Shown here piece by piece: positions 9,227-17,451 of a stretch of DNA of 64,000 nucleotides. The translations under genes were made by a program, and so were the position numbers. How positions within the stretch are numbered: the first letter of the stretch is position 1; each line of letters starts with the position of its first letter. Origin of the DNA: Clostridia bacterium (GTDB taxonomy: Bacteria > Bacillota_A > Clostridia > Christensenellales > Aristaeellaceae); contig JAFWQM010000145.1 in the NCBI GenBank assembly GCA_017509065.1, forward strand, positions 27,364 through 91,363, written 5' to 3'. Below the pieces are notes generated by a model that saw nothing but the letters and a program-made list of their open reading frames with translations, was not told where the DNA came from and did not search any database.

Positions 9227-10357
9227 ATGGACCAGGATGTGACCCGAGCACTGCGCAGGGAGGAAAAGATTACCCTGACCCTTCGGGCGCTGTATGAGCA
9301 GTACGGCTTCCGCAAATACAGGATGGGGAAGTTCGAGGAATATGAACTGTATATGGAGAATAAGAGCTTCCTCAAAAATCCCAACATCATTTCTTTTCAC
9401 GACCTGGACGGGCGGCTCATGGCTTTAAAGCCGGACGTGACGCTTTCGATCGCCAAAAACACGCAGGCGAGCGCCCAGTCCAGCGAAAAGGTGTATTATC
9501 TTGAAAATGTTTACTGGCTGGAAAAGCAGAGCGGCGGGTATAAGGAGGTCACCCAGCTTGGCCTGGAATCCATCGGCAGGCTCGACGCGCTGTCTTTTTA
9601 TGAGGTGCTTTGCCTGGCACAGGAAACGCTGACGGCCATCAGCGGCAGTCATTGGATGCAGGTGAGCCATATCGGCTTCTGGGTGGCGCTGCTGGACGGG
9701 CTGAGCATCGAGGAAGGGCTTCGGAAGGAGCTGTTCTCCTGTATCCACGGCAAGCGGCTGCATGAACTCCGCGCGCTGCTGGAGGGGGCGAATACCGCTC
9801 CTTTCGCCATTGAGCTGATCATGCAGGCCGCGTCCCTCTGCGGGAGTTTTACAGACACCCTGGCCGCCGCCCGGCGCATCGCCATTACCAACGGCATGAC
9901 CGACGCACTGAACGAACTGGAAACCGTGTATGGGCTGCTGGGACAAAAGGGCTGCGCTGACCGGATGCTGCTCGATTTCTCCCTGGTGAACGACTGCGAT
10001 TACTACGACGGCCTGATTTTTCAGGGGTATGCGGAGGGCGTGCCGCGCGCGCTGCTGGCCGGCGGGTATTACGGCAGGCTGCTCAGGAAGTTCGGCAGGA
10101 ACCTGGACGCTATCGGCTTCGCCGTGTACCTGAACGAACTGGACGTGCTGTTCCGTTCTCAGCACGGGGCTGACGTGGACGCGCTGATTCTGTATCAGGA
10201 AACCGACGATTACCGCAAGCTCCTTGCGCAGGCAGACGCGCTGCGCGGCGAAGGAAAGCGCGTGCGGCTGGAAAAGAAAACGCCCGAGAACGTAAGGTTC
10301 ACGCATGCGTACAGGTTCACGGAAAACGGCCTTGAGGAGGTGGGGAAGGATGCTTAA
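9227..10357 (+). CDS. hisZ: ATP phosphoribosyltransferase regulatory subunit HisZ
   Basis: A 376-residue class II aminoacyl-tRNA-synthetase-like protein. The N-terminal half has motif-2-like features of HisRS paralogues (FHDLDGRLMALKPDVTLSIAKN), and EVTQLGLESIG corresponds to the HisZ/HisRS core. HisZ has no tRNA charging activity; it forms the hetero-octamer with short HisG and confers histidine feedback. The start is the ATG at 9227 with GAGGAGG 5 nt upstream; an in-frame ATG at 9206 lies upstream of that site. It is the first gene of the his operon and overlaps hisG by 8 nt. Confidence 0.92.
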   Translation: MDQDVTRALRREEKITLTLRALYEQYGFRKYRMGKFEEYELYMENKSFLKNPNIISFHDLDGRLMALKPDVTLSIAKNTQASAQSSEKVYYLENVYWLEKQSGGYKEVTQLGLESIGRLDALSFYEVLCLAQETLTAISGSHWMQVSHIGFWVALLDGLSIEEGLRKELFSCIHGKRLHELRALLEGANTAPFAIELIMQAASLCGSFTDTLAAARRIAITNGMTDALNELETVYGLLGQKGCADRMLLDFSLVNDCDYYDGLIFQGYAEGVPRALLAGGYYGRLLRKFGRNLDAIGFAVYLNELDVLFRSQHGADVDALILYQETDDYRKLLAQADALRGEGKRVRLEKKTPENVRFTHAYRFTENGLEEVGKDA

Positions 10358-10973
10358 CATCGCTTTGCCGAAGGGAAGACTGGGCGACCAGGTGCTTTCC
10401 CTGTTCTCCAAGATCGGCTTTGACTGCGGCGGCATTTATGACGGCGACCGGCGACTGGTGCTGGAAAGCCCGGAAAGCGGGGTGCGCTACCTGCTGGTGA
10501 AGCCCTCCGACGTAGCGATTTACGTGGAGTACGGTGCGGCGGATATCGGCGTGGTGGGCAAGGACATCCTGCTGGACGGCGAACCGGACGTGTATGAGCT
10601 GCTCGACCTGAATATCGGCAAGTGCCGCATTTGCGTGGCCGGGCCGGATGATTATACGGAAGACCGGGAATCGGTGCTGCGGGTGGCGACGAAGTTTACC
10701 AAGGTTGCCAAGGATTACTACAACGCCAAAAATCGCGAAATCGAGATCATCAAGCTCAACGGTTCCATCGAGCTGGCCCCGATCCTGGGTCTCACCGATG
10801 TGATCGTGGACATCGTGGAGTCGGGCCGCACGCTGAAGGAAAACCATTTGAAGGTGCTGGAAACCGTGTGCCCCATCAGCGCCCGCCTGATTGCCAACCG
10901 GGCCAGCTACTTATTTAAAAACGAGATCATTATGCAAATTACCGAAAAACTGCAGGGGGTGCTTCCGCAATGA
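10350..10973 (+). CDS. hisG: ATP phosphoribosyltransferase catalytic subunit, short form
   Basis: A 207-residue HisG that catalyses the first step, ATP plus PRPP to phosphoribosyl-ATP. The N-terminus MLNIALPKGRLG and the PRPP-binding segment TDVIVDIVESGRTLKEN are diagnostic. It lacks the C-terminal ACT-like regulatory domain of long HisG, which matches the presence of hisZ. The ATG at 10350 has GGGGAAGGA upstream. It overlaps hisZ by 8 nt and hisD by 4 nt. Confidence 0.95.
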   Translation: MLNIALPKGRLGDQVLSLFSKIGFDCGGIYDGDRRLVLESPESGVRYLLVKPSDVAIYVEYGAADIGVVGKDILLDGEPDVYELLDLNIGKCRICVAGPDDYTEDRESVLRVATKFTKVAKDYYNAKNREIEIIKLNGSIELAPILGLTDVIVDIVESGRTLKENHLKVLETVCPISARLIANRASYLFKNEIIMQITEKLQGVLPQ

Positions 10974-12253
10974 TGAAGATCATGCCCGTGGATCAGTTCA
11001 GACCCGAGGAATTCAAAACCCCGCCCATCCAGGCGGGCAACGAAATCGAAGCTATTGTAGATGAAATCATCGCCAACGTTCGGGCGAATGGTGATAAAGC
11101 GCTGATAGAATGCGCCGCGAAGTTCGACAAGGCGAATCTTACTTCCGTCCTGGTCAGCGAGGAGGAAATCGCGGAAGCCTTCGCTGCCTGCGATGCGGAA
11201 TTCATCGAAATATTAAAGCAAGCCAGGGATAACATCGAAGCCTTCCACAAGCACCAGGTGCGCAACAGCTTCATCGTCAGCAAAGAGGATGGCAGGGTGA
11301 TGGGCCAGCGGATGATCCCACTAAAGCGTGCGGGCCTGTACGTGCCCGGCGGCACGGCAGCCTATCCTTCCTCCGTGCTCATGAACGCAGTGCCGCCGAA
11401 AATCGCCGGGGTGAAGGAAATCGTCATCGCCACCCCACCGGGAAAAGACGGCAAAGTGAATCCCGCTATCCTCTGCGCGGCGAAAATCGCGGGCGTCACG
11501 AAGATCGTGAAGGCGGGCGGGGCGCAGGCCATCGCGGCCTTGGCTTACGGCACGGAGTCCGTGCCCGCGGTGGACAAGATCGTCGGCCCCGGCAACGTGT
11601 TTGTGGCGACAGCCAAGCGCCGGGTGTACGGCGTGGTGGATATCGACATGATCGCCGGGCCGAGCGAAATTCTTGTACTGGCCGACGGAAAGAGCAATCC
11701 GGCTTTCGTGGCGGCGGACTTGCTTTCCCAGGCGGAACATGATAAACTATCCTCAGCGATTCTGGTAACGGACAGCGAAGAACTGGCGAAGCAGGTACAG
11801 GCTGAAGTGGAAAAGCAATTGAAGGAGCTGCCGCGGGAGGCCATCGCCCGGGTTTCCGTGGATAACAACGGCAAAATCATCGTGGCCCACAATCTGGAGC
11901 AGGGCATTGAAATCGCAAACCTCATCGCGCCTGAACACCTGGAAATCTGCGTGGACGATCCCTTCTCCTACCTGCCCCGCATTGAGAGCGCGGGAAGCGT
12001 GTTCTTGGGCCGTAACGTGCCGGAAGCCCTGGGCGATTACTGGGCTGGCCCCAACCACACCTTGCCCACCAGCGGCACAGCCCGCTTTTCCTCGCCCCTT
12101 TCGGTGGACGATTTCGTGAAAAAGTCCCAGTTCCTTTACTATTCCACGGACGCCCTGAAAGAAGCCAAGGACAGCATCGTGTCCTTTGCCAAGCGGGAGG
12201 GGCTGAACGGCCACGCCAATTCCGTGGCGATCCGGTTCGGTGAAAAAGTATGA
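10970..12253 (+). CDS. hisD: Histidinol dehydrogenase
   Basis: A 427-residue enzyme oxidising L-histidinol to L-histidine with two NAD+. Family signatures are visible: the GLYVPGGTAAYPSSVLMNA segment near residue 125, IAGPSEILVLAD, the zinc-ligand motif SQAEHD, and GPNHTLPT, where the catalytic and ligand histidines lie. Length is normal for the family. Its ATG overlaps the hisG stop as ATGA and its own stop overlaps hisC in the same way. Confidence 0.96.
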   Translation: MMKIMPVDQFRPEEFKTPPIQAGNEIEAIVDEIIANVRANGDKALIECAAKFDKANLTSVLVSEEEIAEAFAACDAEFIEILKQARDNIEAFHKHQVRNSFIVSKEDGRVMGQRMIPLKRAGLYVPGGTAAYPSSVLMNAVPPKIAGVKEIVIATPPGKDGKVNPAILCAAKIAGVTKIVKAGGAQAIAALAYGTESVPAVDKIVGPGNVFVATAKRRVYGVVDIDMIAGPSEILVLADGKSNPAFVAADLLSQAEHDKLSSAILVTDSEELAKQVQAEVEKQLKELPREAIARVSVDNNGKIIVAHNLEQGIEIANLIAPEHLEICVDDPFSYLPRIESAGSVFLGRNVPEALGDYWAGPNHTLPTSGTARFSSPLSVDDFVKKSQFLYYSTDALKEAKDSIVSFAKREGLNGHANSVAIRFGEKV

Positions 12254-13296
12254 GCAGATATTTGAGCGAGCGCTTGCAGGCCCTGGCCCCGTATGTGCCC
12301 GGCGAGCAGCCCAAGGTGAAGCTGATCAAGCTGAACACCAACGAAAGCCCCTTTCCTCCCGCGCCGGGCGTGAAGGAGGCGGTGGCGGCAGCAGCGGGAA
12401 CCTTGCAACTATATAACGACTTAGCCGCAACGAAGCTGACCCGGCTGCTGGCTGAAACCTACGGATTAAAAGAAAACCAGATCACCGTCAGCAACGGTTC
12501 CGATGAAATTTTGGCTTTCGCTTTCCAGGCATTCGGCGGGCATGGGCTGGTCTTTCCTGATATTACCTACGGCTTCTACCCCGTGTGGGCGGAACTGTAC
12601 GGCCTGGACGCGAAGATTATTCCATTGGACGCGGATTTCAGCATCGACATTTCGGACTATCAGGGCAATGACCGTTGCATCGTCATCGCCAACCCCAACG
12701 CGCCCACCGGCAAAGCCCTGCCGCTGTCTGCTTTAAAAGAAATCGCCGAAAAGAACCCCGACCAGGTGGTCATCGTGGACGAAGCCTACGTGGATTTCGG
12801 CGGGGAAAGCGCCTTGGCGCTGGTGCCGGAGTTTGACAACGTGCTGGTGGTACGCACCTTCTCCAAGTCCCGCCAACTGGCCGGGGCGCGGCTGGGCTTC
12901 GCCATGGGCAGCGCCACCCTGATTGACGACCTGAACCGCGTGCGCTTCTCCTTCCACCCCTACAACGTGAACAGCCTCACCCAGGCAGCGGGCGCGGCGG
13001 CGCTGGAGCAGCCGGAATACTTTGAATCCTGTCGCAGAACGATTATGGAGACCCGCGCCTGGACGGTGGAACAGTTGAAAGCCCTGGGCTTCCGAGTGCT
13101 GGACAGCAAGGCCAACTTTGTCTTTGCCAGCGCGCCGGGCATGAGCGGCGGGGAATATCAGAAGAAACTGCGGGAGAAAAACATCCTGATCCGGCATTTC
13201 AACATCCCCAGAATACAGGATTTCGTGCGCATCACCATCGGGACGAAGGAACAAATGGCGGCGCTGATACAAGCCACCAAGGAGATTTTGACATGA
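12250..13296 (+). CDS. hisC: Histidinol-phosphate aminotransferase
   Basis: A 348-residue fold-type I PLP enzyme making L-histidinol phosphate from imidazole-acetol phosphate and glutamate. Seen are the ANPNAPTG segment, DEAYVDF, and the PLP lysine in RTFSKSRQLAGARLGFAMG. The N-terminal LNTNESPFPP loop is typical of HisC. It sits between hisD and hisB with 4-nt overlaps on both sides, which supports HisC over related aminotransferases. Confidence 0.95.
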   Translation: MSRYLSERLQALAPYVPGEQPKVKLIKLNTNESPFPPAPGVKEAVAAAAGTLQLYNDLAATKLTRLLAETYGLKENQITVSNGSDEILAFAFQAFGGHGLVFPDITYGFYPVWAELYGLDAKIIPLDADFSIDISDYQGNDRCIVIANPNAPTGKALPLSALKEIAEKNPDQVVIVDEAYVDFGGESALALVPEFDNVLVVRTFSKSRQLAGARLGFAMGSATLIDDLNRVRFSFHPYNVNSLTQAAGAAALEQPEYFESCRRTIMETRAWTVEQLKALGFRVLDSKANFVFASAPGMSGGEYQKKLREKNILIRHFNIPRIQDFVRITIGTKEQMAALIQATKEILT

Positions 13297-13880
13297 GACA
13301 GGCAGTGATTGAGCGGACAACCAAAGAAACGGACATTCGTCTGTCCCTGAACCTGGACGGAACAGGCAAAGCGGAGATCGATACCGGCGTGGGCTTCCTG
13401 AACCACATGCTGGAGCTGTTGGCTTTTCACAGCAGCTTTGACCTGACCGTTCAATGCAAGGGTGATACCTGGGTGGACGATCATCATTCCGTGGAGGATA
13501 TTGGTATTGCTTTTGGCCAAGCCCTCTCCGAAGCCCTGGACGATAAAAAGGGCATCACCCGGTATGGTAATTTCCTGCTGCCCATGGACGAAGCGCTGGT
13601 CCTGGTCGCCATTGACCTGTCCGGGCGGGAAACGCTGGGGTATCAGGTGCAGCTTCCTACGGAAAAAGTGGGTACGTTCGACACCGAGCTTGTGAAGGAA
13701 TTCATGCTGGGCTTCACCCGCAACGCCAAAGCCTGCCTGCATTTCCACCAACTGGCCGGCGAAAACACCCACCACATCATCGAAGCCATGTTCAAGGGGA
13801 TGGGAAGGGCCTTACGGCAGGCAGTTACCATCGACCCGGCAAGGGCGGGGGAGACGCCATCATCCAAAGGATTGCTTTGA
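13293..13880 (+). CDS. hisB: Imidazoleglycerol-phosphate dehydratase
   Basis: A 195-residue monofunctional HisB that dehydrates imidazole-glycerol phosphate. The manganese-binding histidine motifs are intact: FLNHMLELLAFH, DDHHSVEDIG and the C-terminal HHIIEAMFKGMGRAL. There is no N-terminal histidinol-phosphatase domain, so the phosphatase (HisN or HisK type) must be encoded elsewhere. It starts within the hisC stop and is followed 15 nt later by hisH. Confidence 0.95.
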   Translation: MRQAVIERTTKETDIRLSLNLDGTGKAEIDTGVGFLNHMLELLAFHSSFDLTVQCKGDTWVDDHHSVEDIGIAFGQALSEALDDKKGITRYGNFLLPMDEALVLVAIDLSGRETLGYQVQLPTEKVGTFDTELVKEFMLGFTRNAKACLHFHQLAGENTHHIIEAMFKGMGRALRQAVTIDPARAGETPSSKGLL

Positions 13881-13895
13881 GAAGGAGCGCGTGCC

Positions 13896-14513
13896 ATGAT
13901 TGCCATCATCGACTACGGCGTGGGAAACCTTTATTCCCTCAGCCATTCGCTTTCCTTCCTGGGCATTGAAAACGTCGTGACCCGGAATGAGAAAGAAATC
14001 CTCAGCGCGGATAAGATCATCCTGCCTGGCGTCGGCGCGTTCGGAGACGCCCGGAACAAGCTCAGGGAAACAGGAATGGACAGGTTGGTGCTTCAAAAAG
14101 CCAAGGCGGGCGCGCCGCTATTGGGCATTTGCCTCGGGATGCAACTGCTGTTTGAGAAAAGCTACGAGTACGGCGTTCATAAGGGCTTGGGCCTACTCCC
14201 CGGCGAAATCTGCCCCTTGAAGCCGGATATTCCCGAAAACTTGAAAGTGCCGCACATTGGATGGAATAACCTGCGCATCGTGGGGGAAAGCCCACTGCTG
14301 AAAGACATCCAGGAAGGAGACAGCGTGTATTACGTCCACTCCTTCTACGCCAAGGGCGCGGGGGACGCGGTGAAGGCGGCGTCGGAATACGGCGTGATGG
14401 TGCCGGGGCTGGTGCAACGCGGCAACGTGTTCGGGGCGCAGTTCCACCCTGAAAAGAGCGGCCCGGTAGGGCTGAAAATGCTGAAAGCGTTCGGGGAGGG
14501 AAGCTTATGCTGA
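13896..14513 (+). CDS. hisH: Imidazole glycerol phosphate synthase, glutaminase subunit
   Basis: A 205-residue class I glutamine amidotransferase that supplies ammonia to HisF. The nucleophile elbow LLGICLGMQLLFE carries the catalytic cysteine, and the catalytic His-Glu pair is in QFHPEKS near the C-terminus. The oxyanion segment PGVGAFGDA is present. GAAGGAG lies before the ATG. It overlaps hisA by 7 nt. Its partner hisF lies two genes downstream. Confidence 0.95.
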   Translation: MIAIIDYGVGNLYSLSHSLSFLGIENVVTRNEKEILSADKIILPGVGAFGDARNKLRETGMDRLVLQKAKAGAPLLGICLGMQLLFEKSYEYGVHKGLGLLPGEICPLKPDIPENLKVPHIGWNNLRIVGESPLLKDIQEGDSVYYVHSFYAKGAGDAVKAASEYGVMVPGLVQRGNVFGAQFHPEKSGPVGLKMLKAFGEGSLC

Positions 14514-15223
14514 TTTTTCCGGCGATTGACCTAAGGGATGGCCAGGTGGTACGCCTGGTGGAGGGCGACTACGACCGCATGACCGTCTACGGTGACGACC
14601 CGCTTTCGACCGCCAAAGCCTACAAGATGGCAGGTGCGGAATACCTGCATGTGGTGGATCTCGACGCGGCCAAGGACGGCAAGCAGAAAAACCTGGCTGT
14701 CATTCAAAAGCTGGCTTCTGAAAGTGGCTTAAAGTTGGAAGTCGGCGGCGGCGTGCGGGATGAGGATAGTGCCAAGCGCTATCTGGACGCGGGCGTGACC
14801 CGGGTGATTTTAGGCTCTGCCGCCATTGAAAACCCTCAATTCATGGAATCTCTGGCAAAACAGTACCCTGGAAAAGTGGCGGCGGGCGTGGACGCAAAGA
14901 ACGGCTTCGTCGCCATTCACGGCTGGAAAACAATCACGGACATCGTCGCCTATGACTTCGTGGAAAGCCTACCGCAACGGGGCATCGACACCGTGATTTA
15001 CACCGACATCAGCCGGGACGGGAAGCTCCAGGGGCCGAAAATCGGGGCTTACGAACGCTTAAGCCAGATCAAAGATTTACAGATCGTCGCCTCCGGCGGC
15101 GTGTCCAGCCCGGAGGATATTGCTGCCTTGGCAAAGCTGAACCTCTATGCCGCCATCATCGGCAAGGCGCTTTACGATGGCAGGATCACGCTGGAGCAGG
15201 CCCTGGAAACGGCGAAAGGATAA
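14507..15223 (+). CDS. hisA: ProFAR isomerase (phosphoribosylformimino-AICAR-phosphate isomerase)
   Basis: A 238-residue TIM barrel of the HisA/HisF family. The N-terminal MLIFPAIDLRDGQVVRLVEGDY, with the catalytic aspartate in AIDLRDG, and the YTDISRDGKLQGP segment with the second aspartate distinguish HisA from HisF. The phosphate loops VGGGVRD and ASGGVSS are visible. It overlaps hisH by 7 nt. Confidence 0.95.
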   Translation: MLIFPAIDLRDGQVVRLVEGDYDRMTVYGDDPLSTAKAYKMAGAEYLHVVDLDAAKDGKQKNLAVIQKLASESGLKLEVGGGVRDEDSAKRYLDAGVTRVILGSAAIENPQFMESLAKQYPGKVAAGVDAKNGFVAIHGWKTITDIVAYDFVESLPQRGIDTVIYTDISRDGKLQGPKIGAYERLSQIKDLQIVASGGVSSPEDIAALAKLNLYAAIIGKALYDGRITLEQALETAKG

Positions 15224-15231
15224 GAAGCATT

Positions 15232-15888
15232 ATGAACAAAGATTGGTCCGAGCAGAACAAGAAGATGCAGGCACTTTTGAAAAAAACGACTTTTGACCAG
15301 GGAATCGAAGAATTGATTTCTTTGCGCAAAACGCTGATGGCACAGATGCAGTCTTGGCGGGGAAAGTTGTCCGACGCAGATTTCAGTAAAATGCCGTTTC
15401 CCAACGCCGAGGGGTATCACAGCAAAACCGTGGCCTATTCCATCTGGCACATCATGCGTATTGAAGACATTGTGGTCAATACACTGATTCGCAATCAGGA
15501 AGAGGTTTTATTTGCGGGAGACTATCAGAAGAAAACCTCCTCCCCAATCATCACGACGGGCAACGAGCTTGTGAAGGAGCAGATCGATGCGTTTTCGGAA
15601 AAGCTGAATATCGGTGCATTATATGATTACGCTGAAGCAGTAAAAGAAAACACGGATAAATGGCTTCGTTCCCTCCGCTATGAAGAACTGAAACAGCGTT
15701 TTTCGGATGAAGATAAAGAAAGAATCAGGAGCTTGGGCGTAGTCAGCCCGGACGAGCGCGCTGCGTGGCTGATTGATTACTGGGGTGGAAAGGACGTGGC
15801 AGGGTTGATCAAAATGCCTTTGTCCCGACACTGGATCATGCACATTGAGGCGGCGGAGCGGATCATCGCCAAAATCAGCGCGGTATAA
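15232..15888 (+). CDS. DinB-like metal-binding four-helix protein inside the his operon
   Basis: A 218-residue, largely helical protein. Three histidines fit the DinB/YfiT superfamily metal site: one in SIWHIMRIEDI (about residue 78), and an HxxxH pair in SRHWIMHIEAAERI near the C-terminus. Superfamily members are thiol-dependent transferases or stress-induced proteins; the substrate here is unknown. It lies 8 nt after hisA and 20 nt before hisF on the same strand, so it must be co-transcribed with his genes. It is not a known step of histidine synthesis. It could be a late insertion or an accessory enzyme. Confidence 0.7.
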   Translation: MNKDWSEQNKKMQALLKKTTFDQGIEELISLRKTLMAQMQSWRGKLSDADFSKMPFPNAEGYHSKTVAYSIWHIMRIEDIVVNTLIRNQEEVLFAGDYQKKTSSPIITTGNELVKEQIDAFSEKLNIGALYDYAEAVKENTDKWLRSLRYEELKQRFSDEDKERIRSLGVVSPDERAAWLIDYWGGKDVAGLIKMPLSRHWIMHIEAAERIIAKISAV

Positions 15889-15908
15889 AACGAGAGGATG
15901 AAAACAGC

Positions 15909-16676
15909 ATGATCGCCAAAAGAATCATTCCCTGCCTGGACGTGCGGAACGGGCGGGTGGTGAAGGGCACGAATTTCGAGGGCATCCAGGACGTGGCCGA
16001 CCCGGTGGAGATGGCAAAGTATTACAACGACACCGGCGCGGACGAACTGGTGTTTTACGACATTACCGCCTCTTTTGAAGGCCGGGGCCTGTTCACCGAC
16101 ATTCTTAAACGCACGGCGGCGGAGGTGTTCATTCCCCTGACGGTGGGCGGCGGCATCAACGACGTGAGCGACTTTGAGTGCGTGCTGTCCTGCGGGGCGG
16201 ACAAGGTGAGCGTGAACTCCGGGGCCATCAAAGATCCGACGCTGATTGAGCGCGCAGCCAAGCGGTATGGCGACCAGTGCGTGGTGCTGAGCATGGACGT
16301 GAAGCGGGTGGACGGGCAGTTCCGCATCTTCGCCAAAGGCGGGCGCGTAGATACCGGCATCGACGCCCTGCAATGGGCGCACGACGGCCAGGAGCGCGGC
16401 GCGGGGGAACTGGTGGTGAACAGCATCGACACCGACGGGGTGAAGCAGGGCTTCGACCTGGAAATGCTTTCCGCCATGGGGCAGCAGGTCACCATTCCCA
16501 TCATCGCTTCCGGTGGCGCGGGAAAGATGGAAGATTTCAAAATTCTCTTTGAGTCCGTGCCGCAGGTGGACGCAGGACTCGCCGCCTCCATCTTCCATCG
16601 GAAGGAAGTGCCCCTGCCGGAGTTAAAACAGTATTTAGCTTCCCAGAACATACCGATGCGAATTCTGCGTGATTGA
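15909..16676 (+). CDS. hisF: Imidazole glycerol phosphate synthase, cyclase subunit
   Basis: A 255-residue TIM barrel that closes the imidazole ring and releases AICAR. Diagnostic segments are MIAKRIIPCLDVRNGRVVKGTNF at the start with the catalytic aspartate in CLDV, FYDITASFEGR, TVGGGI, and NSIDTDGVKQGFD with the second aspartate. GAGAGGA lies 11 nt before the ATG. It follows the DinB-like gene. A 61-62 nt hairpin repeat lies just after its stop. Confidence 0.95.
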   Translation: MIAKRIIPCLDVRNGRVVKGTNFEGIQDVADPVEMAKYYNDTGADELVFYDITASFEGRGLFTDILKRTAAEVFIPLTVGGGINDVSDFECVLSCGADKVSVNSGAIKDPTLIERAAKRYGDQCVVLSMDVKRVDGQFRIFAKGGRVDTGIDALQWAHDGQERGAGELVVNSIDTDGVKQGFDLEMLSAMGQQVTIPIIASGGAGKMEDFKILFESVPQVDAGLAASIFHRKEVPLPELKQYLASQNIPMRILRD

Positions 16677-16696
16677 TTAAAGAACGATTTATTACA

Positions 16697-16758
16697 GCTT
16701 TCTCGGAAAGGGGGTTTGGGGGGGAACCGCTCTTTGGCTCCAAAGAGTAGTTTCCCCC
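16697..16758 (+). repeat. Dispersed hairpin repeat, copy 1
   Basis: The first of three copies of a 61-62 nt element starting GCTTTCTCGG and ending in a long G-rich/C-rich hairpin (arms around 16720-16737 and 16740-16758, containing CCGCTCTTTGG and CCAAAGAG). This copy is the most degenerate, with one C-A mismatch and one G-T wobble in the stem. It separates hisF from hisIE and ends 9 nt before the hisIE start. Confidence 0.85.
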
Positions 16759-16767
16759 AATAGAAAA

Positions 16768-17412
16768 ATGATTATTGATGAACTGAAATATGACGATAAG
16801 GGTTTAATTCCCGCCGTAGTGCAGGATTACTTCTCCAAGCAGGTTTTGACTGTGGCCTACATGAACAGGGAATCTCTGGAAATCTCCATGAAGGAGGGCC
16901 GCACCTGCTTCTTTTCCCGTTCCCGCCAGCAGCTTTGGCGCAAGGGGGAGACCAGCGGCAACACCCAGGAAATCGTGACCATCAAGGCGGACTGCGATTT
17001 GGACGCGCTGGTGGTGGAGGTCATCAAAAAAGGCCCCGCCTGCCACACCGGAAGCGAAAGCTGCTTCTTCAATCCGGTGTACCAGAGCGAGACCCGGCAG
17101 GATTTCTCCATGGAAGCGCTCTATGACCTGCTGGTGGGCCGTAAGATCCACCCCAAGGAGGGCAGCTACACCACCTATCTCTACCAGAAGGGCATTGATA
17201 AAATCCTCAAAAAAGTGGGGGAGGAGTGCACGGAGGTCATCGTGGCGGGCAAGGGCGGCGACAAGGCTGAAACCGTTTTTGAAATCGCCGACCTGGCCTA
17301 CCATGTGATGGTGCTGATGGTGGAAATGGGCATCGAACCCAAGGATATTTTTGCTCAGCTTGCCAGCCGCCATGTGGTCGATCACAAGGTGAAGCAGGAG
17401 AAGATGCAGTAA
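16768..17412 (+). CDS. hisIE: Bifunctional phosphoribosyl-AMP cyclohydrolase / phosphoribosyl-ATP pyrophosphatase
   Basis: A 214-residue fusion catalysing steps two and three of histidine synthesis. Residues 1 to about 110 are HisI: FFSRSRQQLWRKGETSGN, the metal-binding DCDLDALV, and the zinc-ligand segment GPACHTGSESCFF. Residues about 115-214 are HisE: KVGEECTEVIVAGKGGDK followed by EIADLAYHVMVLM with the nucleoside-triphosphate pyrophosphohydrolase acidic residues. No Shine-Dalgarno sequence stands at normal distance from the ATG; the space is taken by the hairpin repeat. It is probably the last gene of the his operon, with no strong terminator seen after it. Confidence 0.95.
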   Translation: MIIDELKYDDKGLIPAVVQDYFSKQVLTVAYMNRESLEISMKEGRTCFFSRSRQQLWRKGETSGNTQEIVTIKADCDLDALVVEVIKKGPACHTGSESCFFNPVYQSETRQDFSMEALYDLLVGRKIHPKEGSYTTYLYQKGIDKILKKVGEECTEVIVAGKGGDKAETVFEIADLAYHVMVLMVEMGIEPKDIFAQLASRHVVDHKVKQEKMQ

Positions 17413-17451
17413 TATCCGTTTTCTTTGTTCATAGATTATTGCAGGAACTTA

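Noticed and set aside
16697..16758. Hairpin repeat as a simple transcription terminator
   Set aside because: No T-run follows the hairpin in any of the three copies, copy 2 already follows a proper terminator, and copy 1 lies within an operon.
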